From Pseudoalteromonas sp. T1lg23B (lineage in GTDB: Bacteria; Pseudomonadota; Gammaproteobacteria; Enterobacterales; Alteromonadaceae), in contig NZ_PQBZ01000034.1 of NCBI RefSeq assembly GCF_002964665.1, positions 186,429 through 250,428 of the forward strand: 64,000 nucleotides of DNA. Direction: 5' to 3'. The position numbers were made by a program, and so were the translations under genes. Shown piece by piece: positions 7,850 to 17,983 of the stretch; position 1 is the stretch's first letter; every line of letters begins with the position of its first letter. The notes below the pieces were generated by a model. The model saw only the letters and a program-made list of their open reading frames with translations. It made no database searches and was not told the origin of the DNA.

Positions 7850-9979
7850 TTAGTTTATTTGAAAGTCAGGGTGTCCAGCGCGGTTTAGCATAAATGCGTA
7901 AACGTCAGCATAAACTTTGGCAGACTGTTGTTCGGATGAACCCACGCCGTGTCCACCTTTCTTATTGGCACGAATAATAAGAAGGTCTCCTTTTCCTTGC
8001 TCAACGTAGCGCGCGGCAAATTTACCTGACTGCCAAAGCTCCACTCTTTGATCGTTTAAGCCTACACTAATCATGATATCAGGATAGCGGGTTACGTGCT
8101 CTAGTTGCTCATATGCATCCATATGCCAAATTGATTCAAATCCTTCTTGAGTACGAGGGTCGCCAAGTTCACCAAGTTGGTTAGCACCATTTTGGGCGTG
8201 CAAGACTCTCAAAGGGTTTAAGATAGCAACGCGTAGCACAGCATGTTGAAATAGATCTGGCCTTTTCAGGACGGCAGGGCCAATCAATGTTCCGGCCATA
8301 CTTCCGCCATAAGCGCCCATCATACCGGGTTTACTACGACCTGTTTTAACTAAGTGCTCAGCACATGCGATGAAATCGGCATGGCCATTAGGCTTGTTTT
8401 TTCCTCGACCACCTTCGTGCCATTTACGGCCTTTTTCACCGCCGCCTCTTACATGACAATTAGCCCAAATAGCCCCCTTTTTAAGAAAGGGAAACATCTT
8501 ATTGCGGTAATAGGGTTCAAGTGAACGACCATAGCCACCATAACCATATATGATAGCGGGGGCGACCTTGTCTGCGCTATGGGCAGATTTAAAAATGGTA
8601 ATTGGGACTTGGGTGCCATCAGCACTGAGCGCATATTCTCGTATCACTTCAAAGCCTTCGGGTGCCTCTACGGCAGGCTTGCCAAACTCAGATTGTGAGA
8701 CTTGCCCCTTGTTGTAATAGAAGTAAGCTTTAGGTTGTTTTGGTGTTTGGAGTCCAAAAGACAGCGTGCCAGTTTCTGGGTCAACACTTAGGTCAGACAG
8801 TACACCTTTTTGCGGAAGCGGTACTATAGAGTGTTGGTTACCGTTAACTTCGTACAAGCCATGAACGCCATTTTCTTTATATTGTACATAGAGTTTATCT
8901 TTTGCTGCTAAAACATCGTGAATGAGTAAGTCGCTGTGCGCTATGATCTGTTGGGCATCGTCAAGAGATTGAGAAACAGCTAAATCTAATTTCATCAACT
9001 TGCCGTTAGGGGCATCTTTTTGTGTAACAAAATAGAGCACATCATCTTTTAACGTATTGCTGATAATGCGATCGTCGTAACCTGCTAAGTTGATCCAGTT
9101 TTTGCTGGTTTTCTTTTTGATTAGTAATCTCCCGTCAGGGCGGGCACCGACTGTTCGTGTCATTAACCATTCACTATTTGGCTGTGCTGACATAATCGGA
9201 AATTCATTGAGTGCTATCTGAGGTGCCGATGGTGATTGGGCATTAGGTCCCATTTCGATAGTTAATTTTTTACTTGGCAAGTGGTAGCTAACACCCTGCA
9301 TTCCTTGAAGCGGATCAGACGGTTCCACGTAGCTCATTACAGTTGCAAATAGATTATCTTCGTCTATCCAGTTAACTTCAAACTCGCCCCAAATATCTGG
9401 CAATTTATGATCTAGTAACGCACCAGATTGCACGTCCATAAAATACATCTGACCTATCTCTGAACCATTGGGAGAAATGTGGAAAGCAAGGGTTTTTCCC
9501 TTTGGAGAAAGACGATAGTTATGTATGGCTGTATTGTCATCTGGATTGGACTTAAAATCAGCTGGGTCAACTAACACACGTTCATGTTTGCCGTCCTTGA
9601 TGTATAACTTAGCAATTTCATCCTGCTCTTTTTTGCTAAGATGAATAACTTTGCTGCCATGCAGTGATAAAGAATTAGCGACATCACCAACGGCACTTTG
9701 TGTGAGCAACTCTTGATACAGTTCAGAGTATCCCGGTAGACTGGTTAAGGCTGCATCCGTTTGGTCAGCAGCGTGAGACATCCATTCGCGCAAGGTTTTA
9801 TCGTCTGTTTCCATCCAACGGTATGGGTCTGATATTTGTCGACCAAAAACTGTTTCGTTGACTTCAACTTTTTTTAGCTGTTGCACTGAGGTAAAAGGCG
9901 TGTCTTTTGGTGAGTGAGTGCTGTTTGAGCAAGCACCCAGCACAATAATTGCTGCGGCACTTAGCATAAGGTGTTTCAT
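7850..9979 (-). CDS. Prolyl oligopeptidase family (S9A) serine peptidase, lipoprotein
   Basis: The 709-residue product has a lipoprotein signal (VLGAC, Cys near residue 17). An N-terminal DPYRWMET segment is typical of the S9A family, followed by a beta-propeller (about 80-420) and an alpha/beta-hydrolase domain. The nucleophile is in AYGGSMAG, the acid in GLNDQRV and the histidine in KKGGHGVG. The GGSMAG motif differs slightly from the common GGSNGG. It probably cuts short proline-containing peptides in the periplasm. The start is supported by GGAGCT seven bases upstream. It stands alone, with no operon partner. Confidence 0.9.
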   Translation of the reverse strand: MKHLMLSAAAIIVLGACSNSTHSPKDTPFTSVQQLKKVEVNETVFGRQISDPYRWMETDDKTLREWMSHAADQTDAALTSLPGYSELYQELLTQSAVGDVANSLSLHGSKVIHLSKKEQDEIAKLYIKDGKHERVLVDPADFKSNPDDNTAIHNYRLSPKGKTLAFHISPNGSEIGQMYFMDVQSGALLDHKLPDIWGEFEVNWIDEDNLFATVMSYVEPSDPLQGMQGVSYHLPSKKLTIEMGPNAQSPSAPQIALNEFPIMSAQPNSEWLMTRTVGARPDGRLLIKKKTSKNWINLAGYDDRIISNTLKDDVLYFVTQKDAPNGKLMKLDLAVSQSLDDAQQIIAHSDLLIHDVLAAKDKLYVQYKENGVHGLYEVNGNQHSIVPLPQKGVLSDLSVDPETGTLSFGLQTPKQPKAYFYYNKGQVSQSEFGKPAVEAPEGFEVIREYALSADGTQVPITIFKSAHSADKVAPAIIYGYGGYGRSLEPYYRNKMFPFLKKGAIWANCHVRGGGEKGRKWHEGGRGKNKPNGHADFIACAEHLVKTGRSKPGMMGAYGGSMAGTLIGPAVLKRPDLFQHAVLRVAILNPLRVLHAQNGANQLGELGDPRTQEGFESIWHMDAYEQLEHVTRYPDIMISVGLNDQRVELWQSGKFAARYVEQGKGDLLIIRANKKGGHGVGSSEQQSAKVYADVYAFMLNRAGHPDFQIN

Positions 9980-10203
9980 TAATAGCTCCGATATTTTATT
10001 ATTGTTCCCTTTGTAGGGCTAATGATACCTAATTTAGAGCCATCAATATAGTCATCTAAGTAATGCTTATACAAAAGCTTTCTGGGTATCAATAGTTTGT
10101 CGACATAAGGTAATGGCAAGGGCTTGCTAAAACTGCGCCAGCATTGATGATTATTGTATAATCAAATGGTTGAGCGCTGTTTATCAAAGATATTGGAATT
10201 GAA

Positions 10204-10740
10204 ATGCAAAAAATTACAAATTTACTCATCTCGTTGGGGTTGCTTTTAACTGTCAGTGGCTGTGCTAGCACAGCGAATGACGCAGACAGCATTATACGCA
10301 TCGACCCAACCAAACTTGATAAAGCTGAAATGAACGGTATTAAGTATTACCGTAGAGGTGAGTATGAAAAGGCTTTCAAAGTCTTAAAAGAACCTGCAAT
10401 GTGGGGTTACAAAGGGTCGCAATATGTATTGGCTTTTATGTTTTTAAAGGGCCAATATGTTGAGCAGTCGACAGTCATTGGTATGGGTTGGCTCGGTGTT
10501 GCAAACGAAGTGAATGTGAACGAGTGGCGTGAACAGTTTGATGCATTCTATGGGGCTGCACCTGCGCCTCTCAAAGCTAGAATTGACGAGAAAGTGGCGC
10601 TTTACATTCAACGCTATGGTATGAAAGAGCAAAACCTCACCTGTGACAAATCAATGAATACATCAACTAAGCGTGTAGAAGTAAAATGCCAACATTATGA
10701 AGGGGTTGGTACGCTCTACGATATTGAAATGGTTGAGTAA
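10204..10740 (+). CDS. Small lipoprotein with Sel1/TPR-like repeat
   Basis: The 178-residue product has a signal peptide and lipobox VSGC (Cys near 19). After it comes a helical region: NGIKYYRRGEYEKAFKVLKEPAMWG, interrupted here, then SQYVLAFMFLKGQYVEQST looks like one to two Sel1-type repeats. The C-terminal part contains two Cys (CDKS...VKCQHY) that could form a disulphide in the periplasm. A TATAAT box is present at 10157-10162, about 45 bases upstream, without a clear -35. It is convergent with the following hydrolase gene. Function unknown. Confidence 0.75.
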   Translation: MQKITNLLISLGLLLTVSGCASTANDADSIIRIDPTKLDKAEMNGIKYYRRGEYEKAFKVLKEPAMWGYKGSQYVLAFMFLKGQYVEQSTVIGMGWLGVANEVNVNEWREQFDAFYGAAPAPLKARIDEKVALYIQRYGMKEQNLTCDKSMNTSTKRVEVKCQHYEGVGTLYDIEMVE

Positions 10741-10747
10741 TTTAAAT

Positions 10748-10770
10748 GGGCCAATGTAACAAGTTGGCCC
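10748..10770. terminator. Hairpin between convergent genes
   Basis: A perfect 7-bp stem GGGCCAA / TTGGCCC with a 9-base loop lies in the 40-base gap between two convergent genes. There is no strong T run on either side, so termination efficiency is uncertain. Confidence 0.5.
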
Positions 10771-10780
10771 TGATAAACGC

Positions 10781-11611
10781 CTAAAGTGTTTTGACAATGT
10801 GCTGGGCAATAGACTGTTTGATTTTTGGAGCCGTTTGTTGGCTAAACCCGTGGCCAGTTGCATAGGTGTCATGTTTCACAGGGTAGGCAAATTCTTTTTC
10901 AGTTAAGTATTGTTCTATATCTTTTGCCATTTGGTATGATGGCCAGACTTGGTCATGCTGCGCCGAGATCATCAGTAGCGGGCCATTCATTTGTTCAAAT
11001 TTGAACAGTGATCGTGCCACTTTTTTCTTGCTCTGTAACGACACGCTAAACCGTTCTAACAGTTTGGCATTACCATCAAGGGCTAGTCCCAGTGCGGGAA
11101 TGTCTTTTCCTTGGTAGGTCCATGCTGATTTTGCTTGTGTGAGTCCGTTCCATGCTACCTTGCTGGGTGTGGTCACCACCACAGATTTGATACGCTTATC
11201 ATGCGTTGCCATTAAAAAAGCCGCTTCAGAACCCCTTGAACCACTGACAACGCCAATTCTATTGGCATCTATCTTTGGATGAGAAGCTAGATAGTCAATG
11301 GCATGAATAAAATACTCCAAAGGAATTTGGTCAAGGGTTTTAGCGATGCCCGGTGCGTCGAAAAAGGCAAGGCCAAGCACGGCAACTCCATGGGGGGCTA
11401 TCATTTCACCGTTAGCTTTACCTGCACTCAATCCACCTTCCGAGCCACCAAAAGCAATGACGGCAGCGAGTTTGTTCTGCGCTTTAGGTAGGTATAGTTC
11501 CGCCACAAGGTTTTGATATTGAACTTTTTCAATATGATAGTCGGCTTCTTTAGCGAAAGCTTTCGTCAGTAAAAGTTGGCTCAGTAGTAAAATGGTAAAT
11601 ATTTTGCGCAT
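10781..11611 (-). CDS. Exported alpha/beta hydrolase, BAAT/acyl-CoA thioesterase C-terminal-like
   Basis: The 276-residue product has a cleavable signal peptide (ending near LTKAFA). The fold signature is IAFGGSEGGLS near residue 50, a nucleophile motif VVSGSRGSEAA near 121, an acid in SAQHDQVWPS and a histidine in TGHGFSQQ. The GSEGG and GSxGSE pattern is that of the bile-acid-CoA:amino acid N-acyltransferase / acyl-CoA thioester hydrolase C-terminal family. The substrate is unknown, and the periplasmic location makes a true acyl-CoA substrate doubtful. Confidence 0.8.
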   Translation of the reverse strand: MRKIFTILLLSQLLLTKAFAKEADYHIEKVQYQNLVAELYLPKAQNKLAAVIAFGGSEGGLSAGKANGEMIAPHGVAVLGLAFFDAPGIAKTLDQIPLEYFIHAIDYLASHPKIDANRIGVVSGSRGSEAAFLMATHDKRIKSVVVTTPSKVAWNGLTQAKSAWTYQGKDIPALGLALDGNAKLLERFSVSLQSKKKVARSLFKFEQMNGPLLMISAQHDQVWPSYQMAKDIEQYLTEKEFAYPVKHDTYATGHGFSQQTAPKIKQSIAQHIVKTL

Positions 11612-11672
11612 TACAAGTCCTTTTATGGCTAAGGTATCGAATTAGATTACCTGTAGGTGGTGTTTGTTTATT

Positions 11673-12047
11673 CTACAGAGAACTGTAACTGACAAATATA
11701 CATAACACAGTAAAAACAACACCAAAGGTGTAAGAAAATATTGCGTACCAGCGCGGAATACTGACCTTAAAGTCTTCTTCATGATGCCTCCTGGCTGCCA
11801 ATATAAAACCATATGCCCAGCCGATGAGATTATGGGTGATGTATAACGTTGGCACTAAAACCTGAACCGCAGACAAAGGAAGTTTAAATAAGGCGGTAAT
11901 ACTAATTACCATCCAAGTAAATTCTATTAGTGACGTGATGATGGCGATTCGATTGATGGGGACTGAGGCGGTATTCAAAATATAACGTGCTTCATAGATG
12001 ACCACCAAGCCGATTAAAATACTTAAATCGAGGTATAAATTGAGCAT
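11673..12047 (-). CDS. Four-helix integral membrane protein of unknown function
   Basis: The 124-residue product has hydrophobic segments at about residues 5-20, 32-54, 61-84 and 98-120 and a conserved-looking loop AARRHHEEDF between the last two. No family is recognised. It lies 61 bases beyond the start of the hydrolase gene and 76 bases after the next gene's end on the same strand, so it may be transcribed from its own promoter. Confidence 0.65.
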   Translation of the reverse strand: MLNLYLDLSILIGLVVIYEARYILNTASVPINRIAIITSLIEFTWMVISITALFKLPLSAVQVLVPTLYITHNLIGWAYGFILAARRHHEEDFKVSIPRWYAIFSYTFGVVFTVLCIFVSYSSL

Positions 12048-12123
12048 TGTTTTCCGCCTGTTTTTACTTAATGATAATTTAGTAGAATAGGGTGGTTGGC
12101 ACTCATCCCACTACAACGCGTCT

Positions 12124-13536
12124 TTACATGGTGTTGTATTCATCTTCCCAGAAAAACTTCTGTTCTCCAAACGCAGGCTGCAAATCACTCAACCAGGTTG
12201 CCTTTTCATCATACTTTGCAAAAAAGGGCTGTTGTACCCACTGAGGGTTGCGCGCTTGAATAAAGCGCAGCACAAACACCTTTTCACCATGGATCGTTGC
12301 GACGCCACTGATTTCTACTTTGCCGGGACCCGCGCTCATCGAAGGACCGCGAACGGTTCTACTTACACCAGATACGTTTTTATAGGCATCACGAAATATC
12401 TCCCACGTTTTATACAGGGGTATTTCAAAGTATCTTTTGGCACCAGTGTCGCGTTCGATAAACATGTAATAAGGGATCATGCCTAATTGCGTTTGCTCCT
12501 TCCACATTTGTGACCACATATTTGCATCCACATTTATATGATTGAGCAAAGGTGCTTGAGTGCGGATCTGTACGCCGGTTTTACGCAACAGTCGAATTGC
12601 TTCTTTGGTAATTTCACTGCGTAGCTCTTGTTTGTGATTAATATGCGCCATTATGGACACATGTTTGCCTGCATCAACGAGCTCTTTGAGTAGCGCCAGT
12701 AGGTCTTTGGCATCAGGGTCTGTCACATATCTAAATGGCCAAAAGGTAAGAGATTTGGTGCCAATACGAATGGTTTTTATGTGATCAAAGTCTGGGCCCT
12801 TAAGTGCCTCTAGGTAATTACGTAGTTTTATGGTACGCATTACCATTGGATCTCCGCCCGTCATTAATAAATCAGTGACCTGTTTATTGGCGCTAAGGTA
12901 GCTGTGAAGTAATTCTTCATCATGATTATTGAAGCGGGTTGCCTTGCCGACAAATTGCGCCCATCGAAAACAAAACGTGCAATAGGAATGGCAATACTGC
13001 CCTTGAGATGGGAAAAATAACACGGTTTCTTTGTACTTGTGCTGGATACCTTCAATACGCTTGCCTTGAAACTGAGGTACATTTTTCTCCATTTGCTCAG
13101 CAGGATGAGGATTCAGGTTGTGACGGATCTGATTGGCAAGTTCAATCACTTCATCTTGTGTATGTGTGCGTTTGAGCAACGCAGCCATCTGCTCATATGA
13201 TTCATCATCGAGCATTCCACGTTGCGGAAAAGTCAGCTGGAAAATGGGGTCATTGGGCACCTTGTGCCAATCAATAAGTTCCTCGATGACAAAGTTGTTA
13301 ACACGAAATGGGAAAACGTTCGCAACAACCTTCATTTCAAAACGTAAATGCTCAGGAAGCTTATCGAGTTGCTCTATCTTGTCGATTTGGCGATGTTGAT
13401 AAACTTTAAACCTTGGCGCTTGATACGCTTGGGCAGGCTGCAAATGAACGGTTTGCTGCATAAATCCTCGTACTTTTACTGGTTGCTGTGTAAAAGCGGT
13501 ACATTGTAACAGCTTTTGCCATGCAAATTCATTCAA
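12124..13536 (-). CDS. KamA-family radical SAM aminomutase-like protein
   Basis: The 470-residue product has the radical SAM cluster motif CHSYCTFC (CxxxCxxC) near residue 180, the GGDP glycine motif (MTGGDPMVM) and a C-terminal SAGPGKVEISG segment whose lysine fits the PLP-binding position of lysine 2,3-aminomutases. KamA-type enzymes move an alpha-amino group to the beta carbon. The N-terminal extension of about 130 residues is longer than in EpmB, so EF-P lysylation is not the best guess, and a glutamate or other aminomutase is possible. It lies 70 bases downstream of bioA on the same strand. Confidence 0.82.
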   Translation of the reverse strand: MNEFAWQKLLQCTAFTQQPVKVRGFMQQTVHLQPAQAYQAPRFKVYQHRQIDKIEQLDKLPEHLRFEMKVVANVFPFRVNNFVIEELIDWHKVPNDPIFQLTFPQRGMLDDESYEQMAALLKRTHTQDEVIELANQIRHNLNPHPAEQMEKNVPQFQGKRIEGIQHKYKETVLFFPSQGQYCHSYCTFCFRWAQFVGKATRFNNHDEELLHSYLSANKQVTDLLMTGGDPMVMRTIKLRNYLEALKGPDFDHIKTIRIGTKSLTFWPFRYVTDPDAKDLLALLKELVDAGKHVSIMAHINHKQELRSEITKEAIRLLRKTGVQIRTQAPLLNHINVDANMWSQMWKEQTQLGMIPYYMFIERDTGAKRYFEIPLYKTWEIFRDAYKNVSGVSRTVRGPSMSAGPGKVEISGVATIHGEKVFVLRFIQARNPQWVQQPFFAKYDEKATWLSDLQPAFGEQKFFWEDEYNTM

Positions 13537-13606
13537 CTGTGCTAAAACGGCAACAGTTCAGGTGGTAATGAGACCGAGATAACGTCACTCGGCCCAAATC
13601 TAACCA

Positions 13607-14896
13607 CTAGTATTGCTGTTGCTCAATAGCTTGGTATATGGCGTTTGCTAAACGCTCGATATCTTGAGCCTCTGTGATGTAAGGGGGCATGATATAAATC
13701 AGTTTACCGAATGGTCTGATCCATATTCCCTGATCAACAAAAAACCTCTGTATTTTAGCGACATCGACATTTTTGTCTATTTCAACAACGCCGATAGCCC
13801 CTAATATTCTGACATTAACGACCTCAGCTAAGGTTTCACAGCGTTTTAATGCGCTCATCGCTTGGTTAATTTGAGTAACCTGTTGTTGCCAGTTATTTTC
13901 AAACAGCAAATCAATGCTGGCATTTGCCACGGCGCAGGCCAAAGGGTTTCCCATGAAAGTAGGGCCATGCATGAGCACACCCGCGTCTCCTTCACTAATG
14001 CCAATGGCGACTTTTTCGCTGGTGAGTGTTGCTGATAGTGTCATGGTGCCGCCGGTAAGCGCTTTACCAATACACATAATATCAGGGCTGATATTAGCAT
14101 GTTCACAGGCGAACAGTTTACCAGTGCGACCAAAACCGGTGGCTATTTCATCCAAGATAAGTAACACATCATACTTATCACAGAGTTCCCTGAGTTTGGC
14201 TAAATACGCGGGGTTGTAAAAATTCATGCCGCCAGCGTTTTGCACAATAGGTTCTATAATGAAGGCTGCTACGTCTTGATGATGGGTCTTAAATGCTTGC
14301 TCCAGTTGTTCTAGTTCAGAAAAATCAACAGGCTCATTGAATTTGGCGCGTGGCGCGTTGACAAAAACATGTTCTGGTAAAAAGCCTTGATACATACTGT
14401 GCATTGAGTTTATAGGGTCACAGACACTCATCGCAGCAAAGGTATCTCCGTGATAACCTTTTTGTGCAGTCATCAATTTGTTTTTGCGTTTGCAGCCTTT
14501 GCTTATCCAATATTGCAATGCCATTTTAATGGCGACTTCAACACTGACAGAGCCGCTATCAGCGAGAAACACGCGGTTTAAAGGCTGCGGTGTTATTGCA
14601 ATGAGCTTTTTACATAATTCAACTGCTGGCGAGTGGGTTATGCCGCCGAACATAACATGACTCATGGTATTGGCTTGCTCTTTAATAGCGTTAACCAATT
14701 TAGGATGGTTATAGCCATGAATCGCACTCCACCAAGAGGCCATGCCATCGATTAATACCTGACCAGTATCAAGGTGTAATTTGTTATCCTGTGTATGTGT
14801 TACCCCGTATGAAGGCAGCGGGTTAAGCATAGAAGTGTAGGGGTGCCAAATATGCTTCTTATCAAATTCTTTGTCTATTGGTGTAAAATTGCTCAT
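13607..14896 (-). CDS. bioA: Adenosylmethionine-8-amino-7-oxononanoate aminotransferase (BioA)
   Basis: The 429-residue PLP enzyme is a class III aminotransferase. It shows KKHIWHPYTSM at the N-terminus, MASWWSAIHGYNHP near residue 51, LILDEIATGFGRTGK with the PLP-contacting Asp near 248, and the Schiff-base lysine in CIGKALTGGTM near 277. It converts KAPA to DAPA using S-adenosylmethionine as amino donor, the third-to-last step of biotin synthesis. It is transcribed away from bioBFCD across a 125-base shared promoter region, the standard proteobacterial layout. Confidence 0.96.
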   Translation of the reverse strand: MSNFTPIDKEFDKKHIWHPYTSMLNPLPSYGVTHTQDNKLHLDTGQVLIDGMASWWSAIHGYNHPKLVNAIKEQANTMSHVMFGGITHSPAVELCKKLIAITPQPLNRVFLADSGSVSVEVAIKMALQYWISKGCKRKNKLMTAQKGYHGDTFAAMSVCDPINSMHSMYQGFLPEHVFVNAPRAKFNEPVDFSELEQLEQAFKTHHQDVAAFIIEPIVQNAGGMNFYNPAYLAKLRELCDKYDVLLILDEIATGFGRTGKLFACEHANISPDIMCIGKALTGGTMTLSATLTSEKVAIGISEGDAGVLMHGPTFMGNPLACAVANASIDLLFENNWQQQVTQINQAMSALKRCETLAEVVNVRILGAIGVVEIDKNVDVAKIQRFFVDQGIWIRPFGKLIYIMPPYITEAQDIERLANAIYQAIEQQQY

Positions 14897-14923
14897 TGGT
14901 AAACCTTTGCTAACTGGTTGGCG

Positions 14924-14951
14924 TTGACAATACTACGTTAGAAAGTAGACT
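14924..14951 (+). promoter_or_regulatory. Candidate promoter for bioBFCD in the divergent bio control region
   Basis: TTGACA at 14924-14929 is followed 16 bases later by TAGACT at 14946-14951, a perfect -35 with a 4/6 match -10. It lies about 70 bases before the bioB start and probably overlaps control of bioA. A BirA operator is expected here from known biology, but I could not find a convincing copy of its inverted repeat. Confidence 0.45.
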
Positions 14952-15021
14952 AAGCCAATTACCGTCAAGTTAACTGCATCATTTTTAGGCAGTAATATTT
15001 ACAATAAAAGAGAAAATAACT

Positions 15022-16059
15022 ATGGCTACAGTTCGTCACGATTGGACTCATGAAGAAGTAAAAGCACTATTTGAAATGCCGTTTAACGACTTGCTATTTA
15101 AAGCGGCCAGTATTCACCGTGAGAACTTTAATCCTAACGAAGTACAGATCTCAACACTGTTATCAATTAAAACCGGTGCCTGTCCTGAAGATTGTAAATA
15201 TTGTCCACAATCTGGACATTACAAAACGGATCTTGAGCGTGAACGTTTGATGGAAGTTGAAAAAGTGGTTGAACAAGCGCGTTTGGCGAAGCAAAAAGGC
15301 GCAACGCGTTTTTGCATGGGCGCAGCTTGGTCAGATCCAAAAGAAAGAGATATGCCATATATTGAAAAAATGGTCCGTGAAGTCAAAGAACTTGGCCTAG
15401 AAACCTGCATGACCTTAGGGATGCTCGACAACCAAAAAGCTCATGCACTCAAAGATGCGGGCCTAGATTACTACAACCACAACTTAGATACGTCACCTGA
15501 GTATTATCAACAGATCATCACGACCAGAACTTATCAAGACCGTTTAGATACCATTGATAATGTGCGTGATGCTGGTATGAAAGTATGTTCTGGTGGCATT
15601 GTTGGTATGGGTGAGCAAGCGGCGGATCGCTTTGGCTTGTTAATGCAACTTGCGAACCTACCTCAGCAACCTGAAAGTGTGCCAATTAACATGCTAGTTA
15701 AAGTTAAAGGCACGCCTTTAGAGGATGTGGAAGACTTAGATCATTTTGAATTTGTTCGTACCATTGCCGTGGCACGTATTATGATGCCAAAAAGTTATGT
15801 TCGTTTGTCAGCAGGGCGTACAGCGATGAATGAACAGATGCAGTCGATGTGCTTCTTTGCGGGTGCAAACTCAATTTTCTATGGCGATAAGTTACTCACC
15901 ACAGAAAACCCAGAAGCCGATGCGGATATGAACCTACTTAAAAAGCTGGGTATGAAACCAGAAGAACGCCACGACTACTCGGATGAAGCTTACGAGGCAT
16001 CATTGTCATCGGCCATCGCTGATAAAGCAACTTCTGAGCTGTTTTACGAAGCAAATTAA
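15022..16059 (+). CDS. bioB: Biotin synthase (BioB)
   Basis: The 345-residue radical SAM enzyme inserts sulphur into dethiobiotin, the last step of biotin synthesis. The [4Fe-4S] cysteines are C54, C58 and C61 in [13 protein letters not shown]. Other family marks are [12 protein letters not shown] near residue 150, [10 protein letters not shown] near 190, and the conserved Arg in [10 protein letters not shown] near 260. The length is normal. Its stop overlaps the bioF start by one base (TAATG). Confidence 0.98.
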   Translation: MATVRHDWTHEEVKALFEMPFNDLLFKAASIHRENFNPNEVQISTLLSIKTGACPEDCKYCPQSGHYKTDLERERLMEVEKVVEQARLAKQKGATRFCMGAAWSDPKERDMPYIEKMVREVKELGLETCMTLGMLDNQKAHALKDAGLDYYNHNLDTSPEYYQQIITTRTYQDRLDTIDNVRDAGMKVCSGGIVGMGEQAADRFGLLMQLANLPQQPESVPINMLVKVKGTPLEDVEDLDHFEFVRTIAVARIMMPKSYVRLSAGRTAMNEQMQSMCFFAGANSIFYGDKLLTTENPEADADMNLLKKLGMKPEERHDYSDEAYEASLSSAIADKATSELFYEAN

Positions 16060-17198
16060 TGGCTTTTGAATATATACAACAAAGCCTAGTTGCGCGCAAA
16101 GAACAAACACTACTGAGAAGTCGGGTGTTGGTTCAACACAGTAACGCGCGCAGCATCACTATTGCTGGCAAGGAATATTTAAATTTCGCCAGTAACGATT
16201 ATCTTGGGCTTGCTGATCAATGTTTTAATGAACAACAAGGCATTACGGGTAGTCGAAGTTCGGCTTTGGTAACGGGCTATCAGCAGATCCATAAGCAGCT
16301 TGAGGATAGGCTATGCGAACTACTCGGCTACGGATCCGCACTGTTATTCAGTACTGGCTTTAGCGCCAATTCAAGTGTTTTAAAAGCGTTGTTTAATGAT
16401 TCTGCGCCATTACAGAACTGTGCAATTTTTCAAGATAAACTTAATCATGCCAGCTTAATTGATGGAGCCTTACAAAGCGCAGCGAAGCATATCCGTTTTA
16501 ATCACAATGACATGGGGCACTTGCGTTCTCGGTTGGAAAAGTCCACGGCGACCAACAAACTTATCATCAGTGAAGGCGTGTTTTCAATGGATGGTGACAA
16601 AGCGCCATTAGAGGCTTTGTTTAACCTAAAACAGCAACACAATGCTTGGTTGATGTTAGATGATGCGCATGCGTTTGGCGTGGTAGGAGAGCATGGTTTG
16701 GGCTCTTGTCAGCGACATAAAGATAAGCCTGACATCCTAGTGATCACTTTTGGTAAAGCCATGGCCTGTCAAGGTGCAGCGGTACTGACCAGTAAAGCGG
16801 TGGCTGACTATATGCTTCAGTTTAATCGCGATTATATTTACTCTACCGCTATGTCGCCTTTGATGGTCAATGCGGCATGTTTTCAGCTTGAGCGTTTAGT
16901 CAACGCAAACCGTGAGCGAGCCCGACTCAATGAGAACATCATTTTGTTTAGGCAGTTATCAGAGCAGGCCAACATTGCGGTGATGCAATCGGATACCGCC
17001 ATTCAACCGGTTGTGCTGGGTAGCGCTGAGAATGTCCTAAATGCACAACGCTCGTTGCAGCAAAAGGGGATTTGGCTTAGCGCTATTCGCCCACCAACTG
17101 TTCCAGCCAACACTGCTCGACTGAGAATAACTCTGACTGCTGCGCATAGCCAAGAAGATATTCGGTTCTTGGTTAAGCAGCTTGAGGAGGTGCTATGA
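16059..17198 (+). CDS. bioF: 8-amino-7-oxononanoate synthase (BioF)
   Basis: The 379-residue PLP enzyme of the alpha-oxoamine synthase family joins pimeloyl-ACP (or CoA) and alanine to give KAPA. Recognisable motifs are FASNDYLGLA near residue 46, GSRSSALVTGY near 65, MLDDAHAFGVVG near 200 and the PLP lysine in TFGKAMACQGAA near 230. It overlaps bioB by one base and bioC by four (ATGA), so the operon is tightly coupled. Confidence 0.96.
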   Translation: MAFEYIQQSLVARKEQTLLRSRVLVQHSNARSITIAGKEYLNFASNDYLGLADQCFNEQQGITGSRSSALVTGYQQIHKQLEDRLCELLGYGSALLFSTGFSANSSVLKALFNDSAPLQNCAIFQDKLNHASLIDGALQSAAKHIRFNHNDMGHLRSRLEKSTATNKLIISEGVFSMDGDKAPLEALFNLKQQHNAWLMLDDAHAFGVVGEHGLGSCQRHKDKPDILVITFGKAMACQGAAVLTSKAVADYMLQFNRDYIYSTAMSPLMVNAACFQLERLVNANRERARLNENIILFRQLSEQANIAVMQSDTAIQPVVLGSAENVLNAQRSLQQKGIWLSAIRPPTVPANTARLRITLTAAHSQEDIRFLVKQLEEVL

Positions 17199-17983
17199 AT
17201 GCGATGCTACATGATGTGCCATTAGTTAACTCAGAGCTCAAGCAAAACACCGCGCAACGATTCTCAAAAGCAGCTAAGTGCTACCAGCATCATGCTCACG
17301 TGCAACAGCAAGCAGCTAAACTACTTTTTACAATGTTACAAAGCGGTCATGACCGTTTGCTGGATTTAGGTGCGGGGCCATTGTTACATCATCAGCAGCT
17401 AGGGCAGCACGCATCGCATGTTCTGAACATGGATTTGAGCCATGGCATGTTGCAGCAGGGTGACGATAGCGCATGGCGTGTCTGCGCAGATATGGATAGC
17501 CTGCCTTTGCAAGCAAACAGTATGAGTTCGGTATTTTCAAATTTTGCGATACAGTGGAGCAGCTTACCGGCTCAGTTATTTAAAGAGTTGCATAGAGTTT
17601 GTAAACCGGAAGCTCAGTTAGTCATCTCTAGCGTATTGGACGGCTCATTGAAAGAAATAGCACAAGCTTGGCGAAATATTGACAGCCGCTGTCACGTTAA
17701 TCACTTTTTAACGTTGCAGCAATTACAGCGATTTGCAACCGATGCGGGCTTTGTAGTCAAAACCGCTCGACAGGTTCGTCTTAAAGACAAGTTTGCTACC
17801 CCCAAAGAGGCGCTCAAGTCGGTAAAACATATAGGTGCCAATCAAATCCAGTCTCAAGATAGCAAACAAAGTGGCTTAATGGGCAGAACACGATATGGTC
17901 AGTTATTGTCTGGTTATCCACTTGAGGGTGGGCTGGCTGTAGTAAGCTATGAGGTCGCAATTATGGAGCTAATCAAGCTATGA
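17195..17983 (+). CDS. bioC: Malonyl-ACP O-methyltransferase (BioC)
   Basis: The 262-residue SAM-dependent methyltransferase methylates malonyl-ACP to disguise it as a primer for pimelate synthesis by the fatty acid machinery. The N-terminus AQRFSKAAKCYQHHAHVQQ and the SAM motif LLDLGAGPLLHH (residues about 53-64) fit BioC. The normally glycine-rich DLGCGTG is altered to DLGAGPL, but the fold marks remain. It overlaps bioF and bioD by four bases each. Confidence 0.92.
   Translation: MNAMLHDVPLVNSELKQNTAQRFSKAAKCYQHHAHVQQQAAKLLFTMLQSGHDRLLDLGAGPLLHHQQLGQHASHVLNMDLSHGMLQQGDDSAWRVCADMDSLPLQANSMSSVFSNFAIQWSSLPAQLFKELHRVCKPEAQLVISSVLDGSLKEIAQAWRNIDSRCHVNHFLTLQQLQRFATDAGFVVKTARQVRLKDKFATPKEALKSVKHIGANQIQSQDSKQSGLMGRTRYGQLLSGYPLEGGLAVVSYEVAIMELIKL

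Noticed and set aside
14897..15021. BirA operator between bioA and bioB
   Set aside because: GGTAAACC and GGTTGGCG occur, but the spacing and second half do not fit the known inverted repeat. Expected from biology but not supported by eye.
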